A stretch of DNA of 64,000 nucleotides from Rhexocercosporidium sp. MPI-PUGE-AT-0058 (lineage: Eukaryota; Ascomycota; Leotiomycetes; Helotiales). Shown piece by piece: positions 1-10,000 of this stretch. The DNA is taken from contig JAGTJL010000008.1 in the NCBI GenBank assembly GCA_020746875.1, positions 558,001 to 622,000 on the forward strand, written 5' to 3'. The first letter of the stretch is position 1; each line of letters starts with the position of its first letter. The translations under genes and the position numbers were made by a program. The notes beneath the pieces were generated by a model. The model saw only the letters and a program-made list of their open reading frames with translations, was not told the DNA's origin and searched no databases.

Positions 1-1896
1 TGCTATCATCCCTATACCTCGTCACAAAACCAATGCTAAGCGCAGAGAATCTGTTATTCACTTGCACGATCTTTCCATCCTTCAGATCAAAGTACTTCCG
101 CTGTGAATTTTGCGATTGAAGCGTCGCATTCGTCTCGTTCGTTTCTCGCGTGTTTTGTGTCCCATCTGAATCATGCGTCGGTTGTGTTCCGAAACTTTCC
201 TCGTCTAACATCCAAGATGGATCAGAGGCGTGCGAGAAAAGGTAGTCGAATTCCTGTGACAACTGGCCCCGTCTTCGATCTTGTTGAACTTGTTGCTGTT
301 GCGGGTGTTGCACATGACTGGTGTCTTGCTGCTGCGGATTCGATATATTATACTCGTCTGAGAAAAATCGGGGGAAGACTTTGGCGACCAAGGGTTTGAG
401 GGTCGGAAGACAGGCGGCGATTATGGCTGATGCCATTTCGGAAATGGTCCTGTGTGCTGGTCAGTTTTCCTATCTGAGAGAGTGCGGATTGGATGTATAG
501 AGGAGGTACCATATTCCTGGGCCAATGTTGTCAACTATTTCGCGTGAGCAGATACTCGATGCAGAAGGGGGAATTCTTACAGAGAGGGTCGGTAGTTTTG
601 CCGTATTGAATAATGAACGGGAGACGAGCGATACTTTGACTGAAGGTTAATACTCTTCAAGCAGATGACATACAGTCTCCTGGGTCTACAGGAATGTGTC
701 ATCGACCTACCTGATGACGGAGGCTCTGAGGTTTTGTCAGCTTCCTTCACTTCGAACGTGGGTGACCAACAATCTGAACTTACATCAGTCCAAAGCTAAA
801 TAGAAACAGTACCGTATTTCGCTGCCTTCTGGGCACCCGAAGAGCTAGTAGCCTCGGGATCGGCATTATCAAAATTGCAAAGTCGATGGCTATCGACATG
901 GCGCCGGATGCGTACGTTAGGGCGTTGACGTCGAGACATTTCGATGAGACGCTCTTGTCAAACACCCCTCCTAAGCCCGATCAGTGACAATTTCTGGGCT
1001 TCATGAGACTTAGAGACTTACGTATTGGCTTGCACTGAAATATCGTAACAAGTAGAAATCCCAGACCGGTGACAATCGTGACGACGAGCATTCCATAGCA
1101 TGTGGCACGGAATCGATCGTCGGGGAAAAGCTTCAGCTTGAGGAGTCAATACCCCCTAACAATGTTCCATCAAGTTACAGTGGACTTACATAGAAGCAGA
1201 GAATCGAGCACTTGGTCAGCGTTATGACAATCTGGTATGATATCTCGTCTGACCAGTAGAGGTAGAGGTTGGGTAGGTGGAATTTCGGCGCGACGTTGAA
1301 GGTGTGTTTTCCCAGTCCGAAAGCAATCACCTCCACGGTTCCTGATATCTGCACATAGCCCAGAACTGCACTAGCTGCTATGATCAGGTAGTCATCGAGG
1401 CCAATACCTCTTGCAAGCTTCATCCGAGTATAGATTCTTAGACCTACGGTAACATTGGTAATGACGCCTAGGGCCCCGAGGATGGATGTGGCCATTGCTA
1501 CCTTAGTACCAACTGGCTGATCTTTGCAAAGGTCGTTGTTCTTCGTACCTACTTCTGTGAAATGTGTCAGAAAACACTGGATTATGATGGTGATATTACG
1601 CACTCTGCTGGTCCGGGAAGCTACACGATCCCCTCACACAATCTGCTAGAGTCTTTTCTACAGGAGGATGGGCGCAGAGCAACTTGAAATCCAGCGCTAT
1701 TCCTGGCTCGGAATCTAAAGCCCCAGCAACGCAATCGAGCTGATGAAATATTAGCGAGAGCCAGATGTTTCTCTCAAAAACTGACCGAGCAAGGTGGAAA
1801 CATGCTTTCGATGCCAGGCGGCAGGAAAGCTGCCATCGTACACGACAGAAAGCAGATAAAAACAACGCAGAGCAGGAAGTAGGATTTTTTGATCAT
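1..1896 (-). CDS. CFEM-domain, PTH11-type seven-helix receptor (3' end beyond window)
   Basis: Likely plasma-membrane receptor of the fungal PTH11/rhodopsin-like family. Model (minus strand exons): 1896-1786, 1739-1604, 1554-1190, 1136-1022, 970-784, 654-581, 534-510, 449-1; all phases join, giving about 487 visible residues. The start ATG opens a signal peptide (MIKKSYFLLCVVFICFLSC), followed by a CFEM domain (PPCSLDC ... DFKLLC ... ADCVRGSC ... LCKDQP). The seven-helix part begins at VAMATSILGALG and includes the family hallmarks LKLFPDDRFR, CLDVNALTYASG and CLPTLKPLV. A long polar, Q-rich tail (PQQQ, QQQQVQQ) is still open at the left edge. Two of the eight CFEM cysteines appear replaced (the one before the conserved Asp, and the first in the usual CxC after it). 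Role by family: sensing of surfaces or nutrients. The 654-581 exon border is the least certain. Confidence 0.85.
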
Positions 1897-2251
1897 ATCC
1901 GTAGGATTTTGAGGACCATAGGAATCAAAACAAACTTTTTGCACAGCATCATATCGCCAGGAAAGAAGGTTGATAACTAAGATTCCTAGTCCCGAGATAG
2001 ATGTAACCTTGCTCTTATTTCATAAGAGAAAGGAAGATAAGTAAAATGGGATTGGAAGAAACTAAGATTCATAGGTGTGACAACCGGCAGTCCCGCCACT
2101 TCAGAGCTAGAGACAACTGCTCGTCCGCATGGGTTCTTCCGCATTTAGTCGACTCTTTCGCGGGGGAGCCCATAACTTTTCTTAGGCAAAGATCATCTCA
2201 GCTAGTCATAGGCAATGGCCACAGAGATGACCGAGCGCCAAACGCCTCGAG

Positions 2252-2545
2252 TCACGCAACTAGTATCGACGAGGATGTTTCGTAGGCCAAACTGTTAGAG
2301 GAGGTCGAGACCTGAGAGTAAGAGACAGTCTTCGCACGGTCTTGAACAGTCACGTTTTGTGCGCAGAGGTCGCGAGTGGTTGTATTGTACGGCGCAACTG
2401 GGAAGGTGTCATCAGAATAAACTTTCCACACTGCCCGCGGTGGAACGCTTTCAAAACCGGTACCATATCCTGATGGAAAAACCAAGGCAGAGCCACACAA
2501 AAGCTCCTCGACAAGAACAATCAAGCAACGAAGCGCAGAATACAT
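2252..2545 (-). CDS. Hypothetical small secreted-type ORF
   Basis: A 97-codon ATG-initiated frame whose first 28 residues look like a signal peptide (MYSALRCLIVLVEELLCGSA). The rest is Thr/Ser/Asn rich with several N-glycosylation sequons (NTTT, NVTV) and a single Cys after the signal region. I do not recognise a family. The frame may be only the first exon, because it ends in a region with plausible donor sites, but I could not find a convincing downstream exon. It could also be chance: it lies in 1.7 kb of otherwise gene-poor sequence between the receptor gene and the HFCD gene. Confidence 0.25.
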   Translation of the reverse strand: MYSALRCLIVLVEELLCGSALVFPSGYGTGFESVPPRAVWKVYSDDTFPVAPYNTTTRDLCAQNVTVQDRAKTVSYSQVSTSSNSLAYETSSSILVA

Positions 2546-3588
2546 AAGTGGGAAGTCGTAACGATAAATTGTGTACTGGTGCCGTTACAATCATTCGTCG
2601 TCGCATGTCCATAAGTGATGAATATTCGGCGAGTCATGAAGTGATCCGCCACCTTGCCCACGTCCCTTACCCGGCATTGCATGCAGTACTAAAGCAGTTG
2701 AGAACTTAAAATGCAGTCTAGAAGATAACGCGATCCTATATAAAGTAAGTTCGCCAGATGTGACGAGCGATTGGCTTTAGATCGATTAGCGATATATCCG
2801 AGCGCAGAATGGACCGAACATCACAGACGGATGCTGAAAACAAGGTCGCAAAATGGATAGCATACGTAAGCATAGTGTTGACCAAGCACTAGGCATCCCT
2901 CTCTAGTGGAAAGAAGGTACATCGATATATATATGGCACTGCCCCTGCGGAGTGTGCAATAGCCAAATTCGTATCTAGTCAACGGCATCAGATGTGCTCG
3001 GAAGTCTTGAAGAGAAGATCGTCCAGAACCTGGAACCGAGGAAGCTTTAACAAAGCTGCTATTGCAATATATTCGGACATCTGATACTATGTCTTTCTAC
3101 CAGAAATATGAATATGGATATGGATGTGGATATGGATGTGGATATGAATGTGGATATGAATATGCATCTGGTTGAGAGCCGCCATGAGTGAGTGGAAGTG
3201 GAAGTGGCTTTAAGGTTTCCCTGGCATCTGCCCGATGTTCCGCCGCAAGCCGCTGCTCCACTTTTAATCCCCGCCATCAGTGTGTTCAATAGATCCTGAC
3301 GTTTGGTAAATATTCCATGAAAAGCTACACGATGATTCATTTGATTTGATCTGCGACTCGAATATCTGCCTAGTACCGAAACACCAGAAATTAACCCACG
3401 TTCTCTGAGTATCGACCAAGTGCCATCAACTGCGACTTTGCTTGAATATATCCTCATTCACCGCCTCGCCCCGGTGGCGTCAGAGCTCCGATTGTCTGCC
3501 CCTCCACCGCTTCTTGCTGCGAGACCAACACATACAGCCCAGCATTGTACTGTACAGCATCTGCCAGCTCAACACCACATGCAACACT
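2546..3588. other. Intergenic; promoter side of the HFCD gene
   Basis: No supported gene. A TATA-like stretch, TATATAAAG, lies near 2736 on the plus strand but is about 850 nt upstream of the chosen start of the next gene. An imperfect hexamer tract (GGATAT/GGATGT) runs at about 3112-3162 and is listed separately. The stretch 3442-3588 is open in frame with the downstream gene but contains no ATG. Confidence 0.5.
3112..3162. repeat. Degenerate hexamer microsatellite (GGATAT/GGATGT)n
   Basis: About eight tandem hexamers alternating GGATAT, GGATGT, GAATGT and GAATAT can be read directly. It sits upstream of the HFCD gene and is probably neutral simple-sequence DNA. Confidence 0.8.
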
Positions 3589-5496
3589 ATGGCAGACCAG
3601 GCCCATGCCCATTCTCTTCGATCCCGCTTTATACACAGTCTGCCAAAGACAGCCTCTTCGTCCTCAATCGCAGACATGAGGGTCACCGAATCCCAGAAAC
3701 TTCGAGTCCTCATCGCGGCAAATGGATCCAAGGAAGTGGCACAAGCCCTTGCCCTTGTTGTACGACTGTCTAAAAACACAAAAATTGAGACGAGAGCGAT
3801 TGTCGACGAGGAATCATGGCCTTCCCATCGGTTATCCCAGGAGACGCTCGCGTTGCAGAACAGATGCTTCAGGGCTTGCAGGGAAACGGACGAGGCACAG
3901 AAGACTATTGAACGAGCACAAATCGAATTCTACAAGCAGCAGGCATACGAGCTTGCCGATTGGGCAGATATGATGGTGCTGGCCCCGATTGATGCGGACA
4001 CTTTCGCGAAGATGCTTCACGGCATTACTGACTGCCTACTTCTAGAGATTCTGCGCGGTTGGGATGTCTCAAAGAAGATACTGCTGGTTCCAGGTATGAC
4101 TACCGCGATGTGGGAGAACCCGATGACGAAGAAACAACTGCACAAAGTTCAAAAGAAATGGCAGTGGGTACGGGTTATGCAGCCCATCTTGTGGAATTAT
4201 GACAACGGACCTGCGAAGTGCCTCTTGGCATGGGATGGATTCAACGAGCTTGTAGATGCAATCAAGAACCAGGCGGAGCTGATGACTATTGGGCACGATG
4301 TGGATATTGCGGCTTCTGGGGCTGCCAGCCTGGCAAGATATAATATAAGGACCGACTGTCTCTTACCACCAGAGATTTGGACCTTGATCTTCGAGCGAGT
4401 AGGAGATTGGGAAGTGGCAAGGGCACTTAACGTATATGTAAACCTTCCGACGCCGACCGAATGGCAACCGAAACCTGGAGATGTTAAGGACGAGTTGCAT
4501 ATCTATATGCGTTCTCTGGAATGGACGATACTCACATCCAATACCGAAAAAATCATCGACAAGCTGAAAACAGCACCGGAGAACATGAAGTTCCTGTCGA
4601 GTCTCTGCGTCAAGCTGGTCATAAAGTTCTGTCTCACGGATCTGTTGACGTATCTGGAAACTAACTTCAAGGATGTCTTCTGGTCCTCCTTTGGACAAAA
4701 GCTCTTACCTACCAAAGCGTCGGCCGTATACGGACGTACGGAAATCCTCGAGTGGTGGCGCACGTCGCCCAGTTTTTTGTCCAAGGACTACACAGCAGAG
4801 GCCATCGATGGTGCTTCTAAATCAGGGTTCGTCCACGTATTGGATTGGTGGCGTCGTTCCGGTCTGCCTCTGAAGTATACCGAGTCGGCTTTGGAGCAAG
4901 CCTCGTCCAAAGGGCACATAATCGTATTAGAATGGTGGAAGCAAGCCAGCATGCTTCAGGGATCGTATCATGTTGAGAATGAATCTCGACAACGTCATGT
5001 TTCTCCTACAAGAGCAGGGGACGGCACAAGCACTCCAACCGAGGCCCAGCCAGCTTTGCGACTGCAACCCGGCAAATCCCTCTTGGCTGCCGCACAGAAC
5101 AATCAGTTCCTAGTATTGCGGTGGTGGGATAACTCTGGAATCCCCATCTCACACTCGGAGTCTGTCGCCAAGATAGGGTCTGCTCATGGACATGTAAGTG
5201 TCCTAGAGACATGGCGCGAGCTGAAGGGCGAGAAGATGGCTTTCGATAGCAAGGTCTTGGTTGAGCCAACGAAGAACGGGCATGTGAATATCCTGGAATG
5301 GTGGAAGAATATCAGTCAAGGTGGCGATGGACGACCACCAGCTAGGGTGGAATATAAGACTTGCGATATAGAAGAGGCGTTGGAGGATAGTGTGGGTAGC
5401 GAGAGAACCGCTTTCAGAGTCAAGAAATGGTGGGCGCAGAACGGGCTGAATCTAGGTGTCCAAGTTAGCGAGTGGACAAAGGTCAAGGTGTTGTGA
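3589..5496 (+). CDS. HFCD flavoprotein-domain protein with C-terminal tryptophan-pair repeats
   Basis: Intronless frame of 635 aa; the start is the first in-frame ATG (NTM-ADQAHAHS). Residues about 30-230 resemble the homo-oligomeric flavin-containing Cys decarboxylase fold (Hal3 / phosphopantothenoylcysteine decarboxylase): KLRVLIAANGSKEVAQ, then ADWADMMVLAPIDADTFAKM, then PGMTTAMWENPMTKKQL. The usual PASANT and PxMNxxMW motifs are changed to PIDADT and PGMTTAMW, so decarboxylase activity is doubtful. After a linker with LPPEIWTLIFERVGDWEVA (F-box-like start), residues about 370-630 hold seven ankyrin-like units built on a LxWW core: ILEWWRTS, VLDWWRRSG, VLEWWKQA, VLRWWDNSG, VLETWREL, ILEWWKN, VKKWWAQNG. 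A flavin- or nucleotide-binding scaffold is a reasonable guess; the exact role is unknown. A decayed copy of its 3' end lies near 18.7 kb. Confidence 0.85.
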   Translation: MADQAHAHSLRSRFIHSLPKTASSSSIADMRVTESQKLRVLIAANGSKEVAQALALVVRLSKNTKIETRAIVDEESWPSHRLSQETLALQNRCFRACRETDEAQKTIERAQIEFYKQQAYELADWADMMVLAPIDADTFAKMLHGITDCLLLEILRGWDVSKKILLVPGMTTAMWENPMTKKQLHKVQKKWQWVRVMQPILWNYDNGPAKCLLAWDGFNELVDAIKNQAELMTIGHDVDIAASGAASLARYNIRTDCLLPPEIWTLIFERVGDWEVARALNVYVNLPTPTEWQPKPGDVKDELHIYMRSLEWTILTSNTEKIIDKLKTAPENMKFLSSLCVKLVIKFCLTDLLTYLETNFKDVFWSSFGQKLLPTKASAVYGRTEILEWWRTSPSFLSKDYTAEAIDGASKSGFVHVLDWWRRSGLPLKYTESALEQASSKGHIIVLEWWKQASMLQGSYHVENESRQRHVSPTRAGDGTSTPTEAQPALRLQPGKSLLAAAQNNQFLVLRWWDNSGIPISHSESVAKIGSAHGHVSVLETWRELKGEKMAFDSKVLVEPTKNGHVNILEWWKNISQGGDGRPPARVEYKTCDIEEALEDSVGSERTAFRVKKWWAQNGLNLGVQVSEWTKVKVL

Positions 5497-6400
5497 TTCG
5501 GAACGTGCTGTCAAGATGTATACTACTGCATAGCGAGGAGTACGTGAAAAGTTATGTCTAGAATGTCTTCTATCCATGTAGTATCTGGGCCCTCGAATAG
5601 ACTGAAAATTAACATGCCTAGCTAGTTTTCGTTCTCCGCCCTTCCGACCATACGATGTGCGTGCTTCTTTACACCCAGGAGCAGAACCTCCGAAGATTAG
5701 TGTGGATCTCATGTTCCTCACTCATCCTAGCTGCAACGACGGCCTGGCTTACTCGCCTTCAGAGTACTCGTGTCTGTGGAAGGCCATTATACTACTATAG
5801 GCACCATAACCATAAAGCATGGTAACCACAACAGTAAGGGGAACCAAGCAAGTGATAAGTTTATTCAACAGTTGGGAAATCTCAACATATTTTGTCAAAG
5901 TTCAAATTCGGCTCCTTGATTGATCATTATCAGAAATGGGTGTAACGTAACATTACGATAAGAGCAATAAAACTAAAGGTACTGTGATAGGGAGGAACCT
6001 CGTATATTTCTTTGTTATATGACTGAGCTGGCTCTCTCACATATAAGAGACCAACACTTAAAGGTTATCTTACAAGAACACATTTCACAGATATTCTATC
6101 TAATATATCTCTTTCCTGCCCCTATTTTGTTAATTCATACTCTTTAGATATGTGATATCTCTAGAATTAATAGATTTGCTATTTGCTAAAGCTAGAAAGC
6201 CCCCAGGAGCTCACTGCTGGCGACCTCTGTTGTTGTGTGCTGTTAGAAAATGTTTCCTCCCACAATAGCACAGATTGCGATTTTGATGGCGATGAGAAGA
6301 TCATGAGATCTTTACATACCCAGAAGTCTAGAACTCCATTTACTTCGACCAGGATCCACCTGACATCGGCAGAACAGCCACCAAATTAGCGTTCTAGACA
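5497..6400. other. AT-rich intergenic sequence
   Basis: No supported gene. The sequence becomes notably AT-rich from about 5860 to 6190. Short open frames here lack ATG starts or any coding character. Confidence 0.5.
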
Positions 6401-6403
6401 TGA

Positions 6404-7034
6404 CGAGGATAGCCCACTTCTGACTGGGATGGGCGTAGATTCTTCGCTTCAAAGATAAATACTGCAGAACACGAACATTGGGGCATTGACAAGGTTTGGG
6501 AAACTCTCGAAGAGATCAGTGGCAGCTCGGATACTGAAAGCGTGGTAGCGGAGAGCTCTCATCTCGTGGCCGTGTCTCTACGGCTATTAACCATTTCTGG
6601 GAACGCCGTATTCACTCATACTTCAAAATTTGGTTTACTTTCCCGGACCACGTACGCAAGTCTTCATCGACCCCAACTACGTATGTGCTGGTGCCAACAT
6701 GAGAGCTCTGCATGGATATGAGGAAAGGCGCAACTTCAGGATCACCATACGATCGAACGCGTATTTACACCACAGAGACTTCTATACCCACCACTATGAA
6801 GATATATCTGGCAGGAGAACTTTCCATCCTGAAATAGACTCAACTAGAGACTACCAACCGGTGGTTGACGGCGGAACCAAACGTAGCATTCCTGAGCATG
6901 AACTTGTACCTGAATGGAAGGGCCAAATTTCTTCAAAGGGTTACGGTCTCACTCTGCAGATTACCATGACTCTGCTATTAGTTGAAAATACTTTAATTGA
7001 TAACTGCAGGGTTTATGATATTGAGGACCATTGA
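6404..7034 (+). pseudogene. Probable decayed protein gene, unrecognised
   Basis: Three overlapping plus-strand frames read in turn like pieces of one globular protein. About 6420-6600 gives DWDGRRFFASKINTAEHEHW...VWETLEEI; about 6560-6690 in another frame gives AINHFWERRIHSYFKIWFTF; about 6630-7030 in a third gives PRTQVFIDPNYVCAGANMRA and onward. None has a proper ATG start, and no intron with good borders joins them. This looks like a gene carrying at least two frameshifts. It lies downstream of AT-rich sequence and tail-to-tail with the chitinase. I do not recognise the family, and chance open frames cannot be excluded. Confidence 0.35.
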
Positions 7035-7081
7035 TGAAGAATATTCAACCCGTGTAACGTGTAAGACATGTTGTTTTATGA

Positions 7082-10000
7082 TTAAAGTAGCCCAGTGGTA
7101 TCAATAGACATACCATTCAGCCGCGCCACTAGTGTCCGAATGATCGCTATGCCTTCGTCGATATGAGGGTCATTTAGTCGACCCCACTCCTGTTCGATCT
7201 CTGCGAGGGATTCTGTAGCCCAAGCCTGTGCTCGTGAAGTCATAGTATTTAGGAGATCTCTAAACCAGAGGGTCCACTATAGATGCACCTCATTAGCATG
7301 TAGAAGATCGGGATGTGAGGAACGGATGAAGGGGGATAAGAGACAGGGGGTCCATGAATTAACTTGCCCAAGCTTGGATGTTGATTTGGTCATTTGGATT
7401 TTCGGAATTCCATTGCGCGTCTGCTTCTCCATGAATTGCGTGCAGATCATTGGCAGTTTGAACCCAACGACGGGCGCGATTATTGTTGAGATAGTTGAAG
7501 ACGGCGACAACATTACCTAGAGGAGTTGAGCTTGTCAGCGAACCACTACTTGAGCATGATGTGCCACAAAAAACAAAAAAAAGCTTAGAAAATGGGTATA
7601 TGGATCTACACACGGAAGGCATGCACGAGTGCAACCATAGGATCATCGCTACCATGGTGCTCCTCAGAGTCCAGCCATCTCTGTAGCTTTCTGAAGTTGA
7701 TTGCGTCTAGCAAAAGCCATATCTAGAACTTATTAGCTTTGTAAGTTGTGTATATTGGTCAGGTAGCTTGCCATTTGCTTAAAGTTGTTCAAGTCCCGCT
7801 CGAGGAGTACAAATGGAGCCCTGTTAGTAACCGCACCCAAGGCGGTCAAAAGTCTCTCCAAATAATTGCTTGGGTTCGTGCCACCTCGAAGAGGTCCGAC
7901 GTTGGTCAACCAGTTCGCTTGTCTGAATCGTGTTTCGAAAAACAAGCCAGTAACTGGGGCCAGGGCTGGCGAGTCGCCAGATTGAAGCCTTCCAGCAGCA
8001 ATGTCACCGAAGAACCGGGGTAGGGTATTTTGTTCCACTCCATGCTCGCTATCATAGTAATGATCTGGCCCCTCGGGCTATCCGGTTCGTCAGCCGATTA
8101 GTGCTAGAAATTCAAAGGTAGGGAGGGTACTTACAATGGGCACGGGGTTCGGGGGCAGTACTAGCTCCGTGATATCTGTGTCTAAGCAATCGTCCCAGTC
8201 TGCAATTCCCAAAGCATGATCGTACTGTTCATCACCCTCCGGACCGTATTGTGCCCAGTCACCAGCACTTGGAAATGGAGCATCTTGCCAATTAATCGTT
8301 CTAGTTCGCGAATTACCATTCGAGTCCGTGATTGTGTAGGTAAATCTCCGTTCCCCATCCGCTCGGGTCTCGAGCACATGAAGAACATGCCTTGCCCGGA
8401 ATGCATCATGTAGATGCTCCTTTTCAGAAGACGTGCGACTATTATTGTTAGCAGAAAGTTCAGACTATTATCTAGAAACAAAGGACTCACGCTTCTTTTA
8501 TGCGAGTCGCGATTCCATGCATGTCGCGACGGAATCTTCGTTGCGAAGGCCCTCTTCCAGGAGAGCTCACACCATCATCATCATTGACACAAGAAATTAG
8601 GTAGGCACCATATGTGCTACAGATTGGAACACGGCAGTTGGTGGTCTTTGAGAGATTCGATGGGCATTTCAGCGCATTTTTAAGAACAGCCAAGACAGCT
8701 GTTCCGTCAAAGTCGATCTGATGAGACACCGGGCCACTCTTCTCGGGGTCACCATCATCACCGGGAGCACCTGCAGCAACAGAGACTGCTCGAGCTTTGG
8801 ATCCGATGGGTATTGATTGTTGTGGTTCATTAGCCCATTGCGCAAAATGCTCGGTACTCCCTTCGGCATAGAGAAGCGAGTAAGCCGCGGAATCACTCCC
8901 GACAGAGACGGTGTACTTGTTGTCTTGAACTTCGACCGCTGCATAGGTATCTGCACCAGCAGTGAGATTGATTCCCAGAACTTCTCCGGTATTCCCAAAG
9001 CTGTTGAAGACAATTTCGAAGCCCGCTTCCTGGAATGTGCTGACTTTCAAGCCTCCATTAGTTGCCGAGTTTATCTTCCCTCTCAGCCCACTGTCCACAA
9101 ATTTCAAGTCTCCGCTTCCAGTCTGACTGATCATGCTTGATGGGTATGTTTGCTCCAGATTCATCTGGTGATCATACTCAACCGAAAAATTTCCTTCGAG
9201 TTCAATGTCGGCAGTGATCATAAGCTCTGCGTTAAGCCAAGGCGTCATGTGAACAATACCTGGGTGGCTGAGACTACTCTTCGTTTTAGGAGTTCGGTAT
9301 AGAGATGCCTCTGTTTTGCTAGTATCCCGTATTGCCCCGTAAGCTGATATGTCGAGATTATACTTGAGGTCTGTTTGGGCGTCGAAGAATGAGGTAACTT
9401 CTGCAGCAGCAAAAGGAACAATTGTCCCAGTGAATGTGAAACCAAACCTGTATCGGAGACCGACCTGTCCATTTGCAACGATATCCAGGTAGGCATCTTC
9501 TCCGGCGGTACAAGCCGTCGTAGCAGAGAGGATTCGTTGATTTATTTGATTGTTCATAGTACCCCAGATATCCTTCGCTCTCAGCTCCTTGATCTTGGCA
9601 GCCCACCAGTCCAGTCGTCCAAAACCACGCTCCTTTGCAGATCTCCTGTGAAGAGCACCGGGCTCGTCGACTATAGAGTCCCAGTAGCCAGGAATGTTCG
9701 AGTAATCCACTCGGAGTGCTATGGTGCCGCTGTCTCTGCGAACAAGATTGAAGTTGTAATCGAAAATCAGCTCCATGACGGTGAAGTGGGCATTGCCGTA
9801 GGTTAGGGGCAGAGTCTGATTCGACGACCTGTGTATCCCATGTCCAACAACGTAGATGCCAGGTCCGCATGTATCTGGCATTCTGAGGACTGCACAACGG
9901 GAATGCCGAGTCAGCTTTCTCCGGTAGGACAACATAACACAATTGCCGACGTTTAGATTTGGACTTACCGGTACCAGCAATTCCACCTTGCAGCATATCA

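Noticed and set aside
3442..3588. Extension of the HFCD gene to an upstream in-frame start
   Set aside because: The frame there begins with TTG and has no ATG; the first in-frame ATG is at 3589.
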